From Gracilimonas sp964505215 (GTDB lineage: Bacteria; Bacteroidota; Rhodothermia; Balneolales; Balneolaceae), in assembly GCA_964505215.1 (NCBI GenBank), contig CAZDGU010000013.1, forward strand, positions 23,161 to 87,160: a stretch of DNA of 64,000 bases, in the 5' to 3' direction. Position 1 is the first letter of the stretch. Each line of letters starts with the position of its first letter. Made by a program: the position numbers and the translations under genes. Positions 34,742 to 43,736 of the stretch are shown one piece after another. A model generated the notes under the pieces. The model was given only the letters and a program-made list of their open reading frames with translations. It was not told the DNA's origin and searched no databases.

Positions 34742-34877
34742 TTGTCATTTCGACCGAAGAGAACGAACCCCGATAGGGTGAGCGAACGCAGCGGAGAAAT
34801 CTTTTGAGGGTTGAATAGGACTGTGTCATTAGCAGGCTTAGATAGATCTCTCAGCTTCATTCGTTCGAGATAACAAA
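34742..34877. repeat. REP-like element with inverted termini
   Basis: The ends TTGTCATTTCGACCGAAG and TTCGTTCGAGATAACAAA are inverted, imperfect copies of each other about 100 bp apart. The inside carries GAGCGAACGCAGCGGAGAAATCTTT and AGATCTCTCAGC. This is the typical layout of an interspersed palindromic repeat found between genes in Bacteroidota-like genomes (established knowledge). It occupies most of the 359-bp spacer 34597-34955, where no gene is visible. Confidence 0.65.
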
Positions 34878-34955
34878 ACGGGCGGGGGTTAAGGCAGCGT
34901 GTTATAATTACATTACACAAACTACCACAACCCTTTGTCATTTCTCGGCTTCACT

Positions 34956-35873
34956 TCAAGCTAAGGTAAGCAGCGCTCCGTGGCGAATTCCACCGGTAGA
35001 AATTTTCAGGCTTTCTATTTCGAAATGCTCCATAAAGCCTTCTAAAATTAGCAGTCCGGCCATAAAAATATCTTCACGTCCTTTTAAATAAACCGGATGC
35101 CGGCCGAGCATCTCTTCCTGAGAATGAATTGAAAACTCCTGAATAAAATAGCGTACGGTTTCTATCTGCAGCTCATACCCATTTATCTTATCCGGCTCGT
35201 AGCTTTTGAGCTTTAAAGCCATTCCTGCCAGCGTGGTCAGCGTTCCGGCAACACCCAATGCCGTAAATGGCTGGCCGGAAAATTCGAAAGGCCGACTGTT
35301 ATACAACTCTGATACCGCCTTACGGCATGCCAAAATTTCTTTTTCTGTAGGTGGATTTCCGGACATAAAGCGTTCGGTAAATCGCACGGCTCCCATATCA
35401 AAAGAGTGCACATCTGTTACATTGGTGTTTTTCACTTGAGCAACCTCTGTACTGCCTCCTCCGATATCCAGAATTAGCACTTCGGGGAGATTTCTATCCG
35501 GCAACACAGATAAAGCTCCAACAGCCGTACATTCAGCTTCTTCAGCTCCATTCAGCAGTCGAATGCTGAAACCGGTTTCTCTTTTAACGGCGGCTATAAA
35601 AGCTGCTCTGTTATTGGCATCACGCACGGCGCTGGTAGCCGTAACTGTTACTTTGTTTATCTGCGAATATTTCGTTTTCAGCGTTTGTTGGCAGGCTTTT
35701 AAGGCTTCAATAACGCGTTTCTCAGCTTTTGGGCCAATGTTGTGTTCAGCATCTACGCCTTTTCCTAAGCGAGGCATGTGCTGCTCTTCATAAACAGGTT
35801 TTACCGTCCCATTTTCAATTTCTGCCACCAGCAGAAGTACGGTATTCGTTCCTATGTCTATAGCTGCTTTCAC
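34956..35873 (-). CDS. Ppx/GppA phosphatase family protein
   Basis: This 305-residue protein has the actin-like ATPase fold of exopolyphosphatase/pppGpp phosphohydrolases: AIDIGTNTVLLLVAEI at the N-terminus, VTATSAVRDANN near 80, LILDIGGGSTEVAQV near 145 and GVAGTLTTLA near 210. It lacks the extra C-terminal domain of long Ppx, matching the short form. The start is GTG, overlapping the prmA stop as GTGA, so translation is coupled. Whether polyphosphate or pppGpp is the substrate cannot be told. Confidence 0.92.
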   Translation of the reverse strand: MKAAIDIGTNTVLLLVAEIENGTVKPVYEEQHMPRLGKGVDAEHNIGPKAEKRVIEALKACQQTLKTKYSQINKVTVTATSAVRDANNRAAFIAAVKRETGFSIRLLNGAEEAECTAVGALSVLPDRNLPEVLILDIGGGSTEVAQVKNTNVTDVHSFDMGAVRFTERFMSGNPPTEKEILACRKAVSELYNSRPFEFSGQPFTALGVAGTLTTLAGMALKLKSYEPDKINGYELQIETVRYFIQEFSIHSQEEMLGRHPVYLKGREDIFMAGLLILEGFMEHFEIESLKISTGGIRHGALLTLA

Positions 35874-36706
35874 GCCTCAAACAGTAAAGCTATCCATTCG
35901 TTGTGTTGGCGGGTTTCAACATATTTGAGCTCTTTCAGTGCTTTCTGCTCAAGCATTACGGCCTCATCTTCTTCCAAAAGACCGGATAGCAATAACCGTC
36001 CGCCCGGCTTCAGGTAGGCACACAATTCGGGCATTAATTCAATCAGCGTATTTCGGTTGATGTTGGCTAATACCACATCATATTTTTCTCCCTCCGGAAC
36101 GACTTCCGTTGAGCCGATTTTAATTTCAAAACCATCCACTTTATTGAGTAAAATATTCTCTTTGGCATTCGTTTCGCTCCATTCGTCCACATCAAAGCCA
36201 AAAGCAGATGCAGCACCCAACTTCAGCGCTGCGATGCCTAAAATACCCGTTCCGGTACCCGCATCTAAAACGGAATCTCCCTCATGTATAACTTCCGGAA
36301 GCCATTCCAGCATTACGCGCGTGGTGGCGTGGTAACCTGTTCCAAAGGCCATTTTAGGATCAATCATCAGTTCAATCCGATCACCAATTTCATCTATTGG
36401 AGCCGCCCAGGTTGGGTGCACATAAAACCGGCCAATGGATTGGGGCTGAATGGTGCGTTCCCAGGCTTCATTCCAGTTTTGCTCTTTTACGACGCGCTCT
36501 TTCAGAATTGAAGAATCTCCGCCCCAATTCATGACTATGCGCTCAATGGTTTCGCGTTTAAGATCATCAAACCGGTTGGCGGGAATGGTGGCAATAAGCA
36601 GATTATCTTCCTGTTCAAAGCCTTCAAAGTCCAGCTCAAACAGCTCGGCTATTAACAGCTCATGGAACTCATCTTTCAGCGAAATTTGTATTTCTATGTA
36701 ATCCAT
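35870..36706 (-). CDS. prmA: Ribosomal protein L11 methyltransferase
   Basis: This 278-residue SAM enzyme trimethylates L11. The N-terminal alpha/beta substrate-recognition domain (1-95) is followed by a Rossmann domain with FGTGYHATTRVMLEWL, SVLDAGTGTGILGIAALKLGA and VLANINRNTLIELMPEL. Length is close to that of bacterial PrmA. It shares its start base with the preceding peptidase stop (TAATG) and its stop with the following GTG, placing it inside a tightly packed operon. Confidence 0.94.
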   Translation of the reverse strand: MDYIEIQISLKDEFHELLIAELFELDFEGFEQEDNLLIATIPANRFDDLKRETIERIVMNWGGDSSILKERVVKEQNWNEAWERTIQPQSIGRFYVHPTWAAPIDEIGDRIELMIDPKMAFGTGYHATTRVMLEWLPEVIHEGDSVLDAGTGTGILGIAALKLGAASAFGFDVDEWSETNAKENILLNKVDGFEIKIGSTEVVPEGEKYDVVLANINRNTLIELMPELCAYLKPGGRLLLSGLLEEDEAVMLEQKALKELKYVETRQHNEWIALLFEA

Positions 36707-37668
36707 TATAAGCGATTATAAATAAGTTCAGCCAGCACTTCGCCCACAGCGCGCAGCGTTTCGTGGCTTATGATTTCCATGTTATCTCTATGCGTGTGCC
36801 AGTGTGGGGCAAACTCGGCGTAGCCATCGGCATTTACCGAGTGATTGATGATATCAATAAAAGGGATGTGAGCCTGCTCATTCAGAATTACGTGGTCATC
36901 TACAGCGGCTGCACCTTTTTCATTCAAAAACAGATTTCCGTATCCTTTTTCGGCGGCAATATTCCATACCTCATCCACTAAATTTGGCGCATAACTTAGC
37001 GAATATTGCTCTTTGGGAAATTGCGCTCCTTTTGCACCAACCATATCAACCAAAATTCCAAAACGAGGCTTATAACCCGGAACCGGCGGATTTTGAGCCC
37101 AATATCGAGAACCTAAAAAGTATTTCTCCAGACTGCCTGATTTTCCATAATCTTCTCCATCAAACAAAACAATATCCACGCCAATGGGCGGTGGATTTTC
37201 GCTGAATATGCGAGCCAGCTCCAGTAGAACAGCTACTCCGCTTCCGCCATCATCGGCGCCGAGAATGCCTTCATCTGTTCGGGTTGAATCCATGTCGGCT
37301 CGTGGACGGCTGTCCCAGTGCGCACTTAGCATGATACGGTCAGAGGCTTCCAGGTTAAAAGCAGCAATTACATTTCCAAGCTTCAGCTGTTCGCCATAGC
37401 CTTCTGCTTCAAAATTTTGAATGAATACGGCATTTTTTCCTGCGTAAACGCCAAGCTTTTCTTTGTAGTACTGCATAGCCTGCCGGTGTGCTTCCGTATT
37501 TGGAATGCGCGGACCAAAAGCCACCTGCTGTTCTACAAAATGGTAGGCAGAGTCTGCGTTAAAACTTGGTACGGCTCTTCCCTTTTTGGAAAACTTAAGA
37601 TTGGGCGTATCTGCGCCGGAGCAGCTGCTTAACAGAACCAGGACTGCTATAAACAAGATTCTATTCAT
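36706..37668 (-). CDS. M28-family zinc peptidase, lipoprotein (glutaminyl cyclase-like)
   Basis: The start chosen is the ATG at 37668, because MNRILFIAVLVLLSSCSG is a clean lipoprotein signal; an ATG at 37701 adds 11 residues inside the preceding gene. The M28 fold shows metal ligands in MLSAHWDSRP, ILGADDGGSG and VVLFDGEDYG, and further on DHVILNEQAHIPFIDIIN and HTHRDNMEII. QVAFGPRIPNTEAH at the N-terminus fits the glutaminyl-peptide cyclotransferase-like subgroup, so either aminopeptidase or cyclase activity is possible. It acts in the periplasm or at the outer membrane. Confidence 0.9.
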   Translation of the reverse strand: MNRILFIAVLVLLSSCSGADTPNLKFSKKGRAVPSFNADSAYHFVEQQVAFGPRIPNTEAHRQAMQYYKEKLGVYAGKNAVFIQNFEAEGYGEQLKLGNVIAAFNLEASDRIMLSAHWDSRPRADMDSTRTDEGILGADDGGSGVAVLLELARIFSENPPPIGVDIVLFDGEDYGKSGSLEKYFLGSRYWAQNPPVPGYKPRFGILVDMVGAKGAQFPKEQYSLSYAPNLVDEVWNIAAEKGYGNLFLNEKGAAAVDDHVILNEQAHIPFIDIINHSVNADGYAEFAPHWHTHRDNMEIISHETLRAVGEVLAELIYNRL

Positions 37669-38425
37669 TGCGCGAAACCATAGTTGCAGAAGATTGAGCA
37701 ACGGGATAAATAATGGTATCCATAATATTTACATGTGGCGGACGGTTGGCAACAAACAGAATAATTTCGGCAATATCTTGGGCAGTAAGAGGCTGCATTC
37801 CTGCATACACATTGGCAGCTTTTTCTTTATCGCCGCCAAAGCGCACTTCACTGAATTCCGTTTCTACCAATCCCGGCGAAACCATACTTACGCGTACGTT
37901 GGTACCGTGTAAATCTTTTTTGGTGGCTTCCGTAATCGCTCTTACAGCATGTTTGGTAGCACTGTACACCACGCCTCCGGCATACGATTCGTGCCCGGCC
38001 GTGGAGCCTATATTAATAATATGACCTGAGTTACGCTCCTTCATTCCCGGAGAGATAAGACGAGAAAGGTATAAAAGTCCTTTCACGTTGGTATCAATCA
38101 TGGTTTCCCAATCCTCAAAATCAGCATCATACACCGGATCGGTACCTCTGGCAAGTCCGGCATTATTTACCAAAATATCAATTTCATGCGGGCAGGCATT
38201 CACAAAAGAGCGGCAGGCTTCCACATCTCTGATATCAAATGCATGGGTCTCCACTTCTACCCCAAACTGCTTTTCAAAATCTTCTTTGATCTTTTCGAGC
38301 CGTTCTGAGCGTCGTCCCGTCAGCACCAGATTTACTCCCTGTTCAGCAAAAAGAGCGGCTGTTTTATACCCGATGCCTGCGGTGGCTCCGGTTATCACTG
38401 CTGTTTTGCCTGAGAGTCGGTTCAT
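37661..38425 (-). CDS. Short-chain dehydrogenase/reductase (YdfG-like)
   Basis: This 254-residue NAD(P)-dependent oxidoreductase has TGATAGIGYKTA near 13 and the NNAG motif in ILVNNAGLARG near 88. A serine in NIGSTAGHESYAGG and Y-x-x-x-K in VYSATKHAVRA complete the catalytic set. The RRSERLEK segment after strand 2 suggests NADP preference. The layout resembles YdfG/3-hydroxy acid dehydrogenases; substrate is unproven. It overlaps the peptidase start by 8 bases. Confidence 0.92.
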   Translation of the reverse strand: MNRLSGKTAVITGATAGIGYKTAALFAEQGVNLVLTGRRSERLEKIKEDFEKQFGVEVETHAFDIRDVEACRSFVNACPHEIDILVNNAGLARGTDPVYDADFEDWETMIDTNVKGLLYLSRLISPGMKERNSGHIINIGSTAGHESYAGGVVYSATKHAVRAITEATKKDLHGTNVRVSMVSPGLVETEFSEVRFGGDKEKAANVYAGMQPLTAQDIAEIILFVANRPPHVNIMDTIIYPVAQSSATMVSRNE

Positions 38426-38440
38426 GCTGTTATTACTACA

Positions 38441-39976
38441 TTAGGAATTTTGTAATTCAATCAGGCGCGCGGCATTCAAAACGTCTGTTTCCTTAAAACT
38501 ATCAGCCATAAACTGAATTCCGTAGGGCATGCCGTTGCTGTGCGTGCCGGCGGGAACACTAATCCCACAAATACCGGCTAAGTTGGCAGCAATCGTATAA
38601 ACGTCATTGAGATACAATTGCATAGGATCTTCTACTTCCTCGCCCAGATCTAAAGCCGTGGTAGGCACGGTTGGACTCACAATTACATCCACTTTTTTGA
38701 ATGCTTCTTTATAATCTTGCTGTATGAGGCGGCGTACTTTCTGGGCTTTGCTGTAATAAGCGTCGTAATAGCCCGAGCTGAGCACGTACGTTCCCAACAT
38801 AATTCGGCGCTTTACTTCGTCTCCAAAGCCTTCGCTTCTCGATTTTTTATACAATCGAATTAGCGGCGTATCTAATGCTGCCAGCTGTTCTTGCAGCTCT
38901 ATTTTTTTATCTCCCGTGGCTTTCTCAAACGCACTTTCCAGCGCCCGCTCCTCTTTTTTGAGATCGTCCAGCATCTGCTCTTTATCGGTTCGGTGTCCGT
39001 AGCGAATTCCATCATACCGGGCCAGATTACTGGATGCTTCAGCCGGAGCTAATATATAATAAGCCGCAATTCCGTATTTGGTGTGAGGCAAATCAATGGG
39101 TACCAATTCCGCACCTTCGGCCTCCATGTGCTCCAGTTGCTTTTCGATACCGGCTTTAATTTCTTCGTCCAGACCTTCCCCAAAAAATTCTTCGGGCACA
39201 CCAATTTTGATGTTCTTATTCGGCTGCTGAACCGCTTTTACAAAATCATCTTTTTCTTGGGTTGAAGAGGTATTGTCGCGCTCATCAAAACCTGAAATAA
39301 CTTCTAAAATACGAGCAGCATCTTCTACCGAATGCGTCAGCGGTCCGATGGAATCGAACGAGGATGCAAAGGCAACCAGTCCGTAACGCGAAACACGACC
39401 ATAGGTTGGCTTAAGGCCTACCACGCCACAATAAGAAGCAGGCTGGCGTATAGAACCGCCCGTGTCGGAGCCTAACGTAGCTGTGGCCATTTTGGCGGCA
39501 ACAGCAGCTGCGCTTCCGCCTGATGAGCCTCCCGTAACTTTCTCAGTATTATGAGGGTTTTTAGCCGGTCCAAAGCTGCTATATTCAGTGGTAGAGCCCA
39601 TAGCGAACTCATCCATGTTCAGCCGCCCGATAAGAATGGCATCTTCTGTATTTAAGCGCTCAATTACAGTGGCATCATATACACTTTCGAAGCCTTCGAG
39701 CATCTTTGACGCACAAGTCAGCTTCTTTCCACGCTCAGAAATAGCATCTTTGATGCCCATAACTACTCCGGCCAGGCTGCCGGCGGTGCCTTCATCTACC
39801 TTTTTTTGCACCTCATCTGCACGGGATAAAGCAGCTTCAAAGTAGGTGTTGGTGTAGGCATTTATGGTGGGATTTTGCCGCTCAATTTCGGTTATATAAT
39901 GTTGAACAATGTCGCGTACTTTCAGTTCTCCTGATAAGACTTTTTCCTGAGTCTCTGCAATAGTCATGTACTTCAA
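38441..39976 (-). CDS. gatA: Asp/Glu-tRNA amidotransferase subunit A
   Basis: This 511-residue amidase-signature protein releases ammonia from glutamine to amidate mischarged Glu-tRNA(Gln) or Asp-tRNA(Asn). The Ser-cisSer-Lys triad is visible: lysine in MGIKDAIS near 78, and serines in GGSSGGSAAAVA and GSDTGGSIRQPASYCG near 153 and 177. The C-terminal PTVPTTA and PAGTHSNGMPYGIQFM segments are typical. gatB and gatC are not in the window. tatA lies 8 bp upstream on the same strand. Confidence 0.96.
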   Translation of the reverse strand: MKYMTIAETQEKVLSGELKVRDIVQHYITEIERQNPTINAYTNTYFEAALSRADEVQKKVDEGTAGSLAGVVMGIKDAISERGKKLTCASKMLEGFESVYDATVIERLNTEDAILIGRLNMDEFAMGSTTEYSSFGPAKNPHNTEKVTGGSSGGSAAAVAAKMATATLGSDTGGSIRQPASYCGVVGLKPTYGRVSRYGLVAFASSFDSIGPLTHSVEDAARILEVISGFDERDNTSSTQEKDDFVKAVQQPNKNIKIGVPEEFFGEGLDEEIKAGIEKQLEHMEAEGAELVPIDLPHTKYGIAAYYILAPAEASSNLARYDGIRYGHRTDKEQMLDDLKKEERALESAFEKATGDKKIELQEQLAALDTPLIRLYKKSRSEGFGDEVKRRIMLGTYVLSSGYYDAYYSKAQKVRRLIQQDYKEAFKKVDVIVSPTVPTTALDLGEEVEDPMQLYLNDVYTIAANLAGICGISVPAGTHSNGMPYGIQFMADSFKETDVLNAARLIELQNS

Positions 39977-39984
39977 TGTGCGGT

Positions 39985-40203
39985 TTATTTGCTTTTAGAG
40001 GTGGTTTCTTCGTGATTTGCCGCATCATTCAGATCGCGGGAACTATCCTCAATTTCTTTTTTAATATCGCTGGAAGCCTGTCGGAATTCTTTAATTCCCT
40101 GGCCTAAACCTCGGGCTAATTCAGGTATTCTTTTAGCTCCAAATAAGACCAAAATTAAGATCGCAATAATTAATACTTCGGGTGCGCCAATGCCGTTAAA
40201 CAT
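39985..40203 (-). CDS. tatA: Twin-arginine translocase subunit TatA/TatE
   Basis: This 72-residue protein has one N-terminal membrane helix (APEVLIIAILILVLFGAKRIPEL) followed by the FGAKRIPELARGLGQGIKEF amphipathic helix and a charged tail, the TatA layout. It forms the pore of the Tat system for folded proteins. tatC is not in the window. A candidate Tat substrate (RR signal) is encoded at 48424-49443. Confidence 0.95.
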   Translation of the reverse strand: MFNGIGAPEVLIIAILILVLFGAKRIPELARGLGQGIKEFRQASSDIKKEIEDSSRDLNDAANHEETTSKSK

Positions 40204-40291
40204 AAAAATAATCCTCTTAGGATTTAGTTGATGTATTTCTGCTAAGATAACAATATTTTCGGCTCGGTTTGGAACAAAAATTTAATTAAAT

Positions 40292-40325
40292 CACTTGTGT
40301 TTTATCCACACTTGTGTTTATTACA
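40292..40325. promoter_or_regulatory. Short direct repeat between tatA and the DUF2795 gene
   Basis: The 12- to 13-base sequence CACTTGTGTTTAT (first copy CACTTGTGTTTTAT, one T longer) occurs twice with a short spacer in the divergent promoter region. It could be a regulator binding site or part of a promoter. This is seen in sequence only. Confidence 0.25.
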
Positions 40326-40356
40326 CTCATTCATATTAAATAAATAAAAAATAACT

Positions 40357-40611
40357 ATGATTTGGACAGTTGAATTAGCTGCAGCATTAGATGATGCCCC
40401 CTTCCCGGCAACCCGAGAAGAACTGATAGAATGGGCTGAGCGTAATGGCCTGCCTAATCAGGTAATTGTAAACCTTGAAGAGCTCGAAGAAATTGAACAG
40501 GGCGAAGAACCTGTGTACGAGGGTATTGAAGATATTTGGCCGGATTACATTCGTAAAGAAGACTTTTTCCATAACGAGGAAGATGAAGGCTTCGATTATG
40601 ACGACGTGTAA
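40357..40611 (+). CDS. Small acidic DUF2795-family protein
   Basis: This 84-residue protein reads WTVELAAALDDAPFPATREELIEWAERNG, matching the DUF2795 pattern, and ends in a strongly acidic tail (HNEEDEGFDYDDV). The function is unknown. It is divergent from tatA across a 153-bp spacer that contains the direct repeat CACTTGTGTTTAT at 40292 and CACTTGTGTTTAT at 40309. Confidence 0.78.
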   Translation: MIWTVELAAALDDAPFPATREELIEWAERNGLPNQVIVNLEELEEIEQGEEPVYEGIEDIWPDYIRKEDFFHNEEDEGFDYDDV

Positions 40612-40714
40612 CAGCCAATACCGGCCGGAGTTACACTCTAATCTTGGCATTATCTTTATCTTTGATAACTCGAAGGGCTTCGTCTCATCATTTAAACTCT
40701 AACCCAAGCAACGG

Positions 40715-43165
40715 TTGTTCTTTACTAAGTGCAGCCGTTTACTGTGTACAACTTTGCGGTCATTTATCTACAGATTACTTAGCATAGCTTTTTTGCTGTG
40801 TATTTTTTCATGGTTGGGGTTTATCCGGCCACCTGTACTTTATGGGCAGCAGCTAAATGCGAATAATGGCAATACGGAAGATGTAGTGCGGCGCATTCGG
40901 TTTGCAGGCAATACTAATATCAAAGACAGAACCCTGAGTACCTTGGTTAGAACCCGCACAAACAGAGAGTTCCTGGGTATTCCTCGGTTCACCCCCTGGT
41001 ATTTTATTTGGAATATGTCGAACGGAAAGTTTGGGGAGGAACCGGCTTACCTAAACCGGCAAATGGTTGGTAACGACATGGAACGCATTACCTTGTACTA
41101 CGAGTCGCTTGGATATCTTGATGTGCAGGTTGATACCACCATTGTTGAGTACAGAACCGATAAAATAGAGGTTTCTTTTCTTATTGATGAAGGCCCTGCT
41201 TACACTATAAACACCGTTTCTTACAAGGGATTGCCCGAATTCAGTAATCCTCAGAAAAAAGTGGACTTCTTTAAGCAAAGCTCGTTGGCAAGAGGCCGCA
41301 TTGGTGATCAGACTTTTAGAGTGAATCGGCAATACAGCTCAGAGCAGCTTGGGAACGAGCAGCAACGTATTATCACCTTTTTAAAAAACAATGGATACGC
41401 TTCGGTTTTACGCGATTCAGTAATTGCCCTCGTAAAGCCGGACACAACCCAGGCAAACGCTTTAAATGTGCAATACCGCATACGTCCCGGCTCTGTCTAT
41501 CGGTTCGGTGATGCATTTGTAAGGCTGAGCGATACAGAATCTACGGCCAACTTCACCCAAAAAGATACGCTTACTGGTCCGCCACATACAGCAGATTCAA
41601 CCAACGCTATTTATTTGGCAAAAGAACCGCGCACACAATCTAAGTTCACTTTGCTATCATCGCAGCTGTTATTTAAGCCGGGCAGCATTTATAATCACTC
41701 CCTGTATCTGGAAACTGTAAAAGAGTTTCAAAACCTGGGCATGCTGTATATTCAGCGCTTTGGCCAAAGTGAAGAGCAAGCCCTGCCCGACTACTCCAAA
41801 GAGGAAATTCCCGTTTATTTTGATCTGCAAACGCTTACCAAGCATAGCATTTCTACAGAATTGTTTGGGATGAAGCGATACGGCTATGGTACCGGTTTCG
41901 GAATTGATTATACCAACAACAATGTTTTCGGGAATGCAGAAAATTTAACCATTGGAGCCAACGCCAGCTTTGAGTTTGTAAGCTCCGCAGTGTTGGAAGA
42001 AATTGACACTACGGCCACCCAATCATCCGTATTTCGCAGTTATGAACTGAGTGCAGAATATTCGGTTCCCCGGCTTAACTTCCCATTTCGCTCATTAGAT
42101 AACCGGCCCGGCTTTACCAGTGGTTTTACCCGGTATTTACTTTCGTACAGTCGCTCCGACCAGCTGCTATTCGATATTAACTCCAACATTGGTTTTAACA
42201 TCCGGTATGAAGTAAATCATACCCAAAACTACTCCAGTTTTTTAGATTTATTTGAGCTGGATCTGGTAGATACCAACCCTTCGGATGCTTACATTCGCAG
42301 CCTCAGAAATGAATTTGGAACCGATACTTTGCAGGATGGAACCATTGTAGATGCCTTTGAGCTGCAGCGTATTTTAGAGGATTTCAACCCACAGATATCA
42401 TCTACTATTCGCTATACTTTCCGAAGCCAAAACACGAATTTGATAAAGCGAGATCGCGGTTATTTCAGTGAGTATTCGGTTTCGGTGGGAGGCAATATTC
42501 CGTATTTGTTAGACCGGCACGTCATCACCCCCGACAGCCTCCAAGGCACGCTGCCCTCGCTGTTTGGCCTTAGCGATAACAACCTGAGCTACAGCCGTTT
42601 TGTAAAATTATCGGCTGATTATCGAAAATATATTCCTATTTCTAATACCGGAGTTTGGGCCTGGCGGCTATTTGGCGGCTTTGCTCAGCCTTATGGCGGC
42701 TCAACTTCAATACCGCTAAACCGACGCTTTTTTGCCGGCGGAAGTAATGATATTCGTGGCTGGGCTCCCTTTCAGCTTGGGCCGGGAAGCATTGCCACCG
42801 AAAACTTAAACATACCGGGAGGCGAAATTAAGCTGGCGGCTTTTTCGGAAGTTCGGCAAACATTCATTCGAAATTTCCTGAGCGCAAACTGGATGGCCGC
42901 CTGGTTTATTGATGCAGGAAATGTGTGGTATGGACCCAAAAATGACTTTCGCGATCAAAACAACCAAGACCGTTTAGAACAAGGACGGTTCCGCTTCGAT
43001 AACTTTTATAATCAGATAGCCGTAGGCAGCGGGCCCGGACTTCGGTTAGACTGGGAATATGTTGTGGTTCGATTTGATTTTGCCTTCCGCCTGCACGACC
43101 TTCAGGAAGGCTGGTTCAATAACAAACAGATGTATTTCAGCTTTGGTATCGGCCATTCCTTTTAA
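40715..43165 (+). CDS. Omp85/BamA-family outer-membrane protein
   Basis: This 816-residue Omp85 protein has an N-terminal hydrophobic segment ending at VLYGQQ, POTRA repeats at about 55-350 (VRRIRFAGNTNIKDRTL, ALYESLGYLDVQVDTT) and a bacterial surface antigen barrel at about 365-816. The barrel contains RRFFAGGSNDIRGW, the conserved L6 RGW-type motif, and ends in GHSF. It inserts or secretes outer-membrane proteins and is BamA/TamA-like. No ATG precedes the signal peptide: an in-frame stop lies at 40700-40702, so TTG at 40715 or later is the start. The RBS is not clear. Confidence 0.88.
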   Translation: MFFTKCSRLLCTTLRSFIYRLLSIAFLLCIFSWLGFIRPPVLYGQQLNANNGNTEDVVRRIRFAGNTNIKDRTLSTLVRTRTNREFLGIPRFTPWYFIWNMSNGKFGEEPAYLNRQMVGNDMERITLYYESLGYLDVQVDTTIVEYRTDKIEVSFLIDEGPAYTINTVSYKGLPEFSNPQKKVDFFKQSSLARGRIGDQTFRVNRQYSSEQLGNEQQRIITFLKNNGYASVLRDSVIALVKPDTTQANALNVQYRIRPGSVYRFGDAFVRLSDTESTANFTQKDTLTGPPHTADSTNAIYLAKEPRTQSKFTLLSSQLLFKPGSIYNHSLYLETVKEFQNLGMLYIQRFGQSEEQALPDYSKEEIPVYFDLQTLTKHSISTELFGMKRYGYGTGFGIDYTNNNVFGNAENLTIGANASFEFVSSAVLEEIDTTATQSSVFRSYELSAEYSVPRLNFPFRSLDNRPGFTSGFTRYLLSYSRSDQLLFDINSNIGFNIRYEVNHTQNYSSFLDLFELDLVDTNPSDAYIRSLRNEFGTDTLQDGTIVDAFELQRILEDFNPQISSTIRYTFRSQNTNLIKRDRGYFSEYSVSVGGNIPYLLDRHVITPDSLQGTLPSLFGLSDNNLSYSRFVKLSADYRKYIPISNTGVWAWRLFGGFAQPYGGSTSIPLNRRFFAGGSNDIRGWAPFQLGPGSIATENLNIPGGEIKLAAFSEVRQTFIRNFLSANWMAAWFIDAGNVWYGPKNDFRDQNNQDRLEQGRFRFDNFYNQIAVGSGPGLRLDWEYVVVRFDFAFRLHDLQEGWFNNKQMYFSFGIGHSF

Positions 43166-43182
43166 CCCTATAATCCTGCATT

Positions 43183-43734
43183 ATGTTTGATAAATTTAAG
43201 CGCCTCAAAAACCAGTCAAACATTGTTTTTAAATCTAAGTTTCTTGAAAACTTAAAACCTGCTGAGCGTTACGAGTTTTTGCAGCTTTGCCACAGCCGGA
43301 GTTACAAAGAAGGTGAGTACGTGTTTTATAAAAACGATCCCGGTACCGGCATGTATTTTATAGAAAAAGGCACCGTTCAGCTCACTATAGCAGAACCGGA
43401 TAAAGCCGAAGTGGGAGAAGAGAAAGAAAGTCCCGAACTGGTGCTGCAGGAGCCTGAAAGCTTTGGAGCTTTATCCATTGGGTATGATTTGAGGCGAAAG
43501 TCATCAGCCCGCTGTATTACCGACTGCAAATTACTCGGCTTTTTTAAGCCCGATTTTGAAGTACTTCGGGATCGGCACCCTCAAATTGCTGTAAAGTTTT
43601 TGGAAACGCTCTCGAACATTGCGCTGCGTCAGCTGGAAAGCACAACTAAAAAACTGGCAGAAGTTTCAAGTGAACAGCTTGCACTTAACATTCAATTTAA
43701 AACGTATTACGAAAACAATAAGGATAACGTGTAA
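43183..43734 (+). CDS. Cyclic nucleotide-binding domain protein without DNA-binding domain
   Basis: This 183-residue protein has a Crp-like cNMP-binding fold: EYVFYKNDPGTGMYFIEKGTVQLTI near 45 and FGALSIGYDLRRKSSARC near 95. After the fold there is only a helical tail, with no winged helix. It is therefore not a transcription factor on sequence, and may tether a nucleotide signal to something else. It sits 17 bp after the Omp85 gene and 2 bp before rlmD. Confidence 0.82.
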   Translation: MFDKFKRLKNQSNIVFKSKFLENLKPAERYEFLQLCHSRSYKEGEYVFYKNDPGTGMYFIEKGTVQLTIAEPDKAEVGEEKESPELVLQEPESFGALSIGYDLRRKSSARCITDCKLLGFFKPDFEVLRDRHPQIAVKFLETLSNIALRQLESTTKKLAEVSSEQLALNIQFKTYYENNKDNV

Positions 43735-43736
43735 CC

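Noticed and set aside
37669..37701. Longer start for the M28 peptidase
   Set aside because: The internal ATG at 37668 gives a standard lipoprotein signal; the longer form adds LNLLQLWFRA inside the SDR gene.
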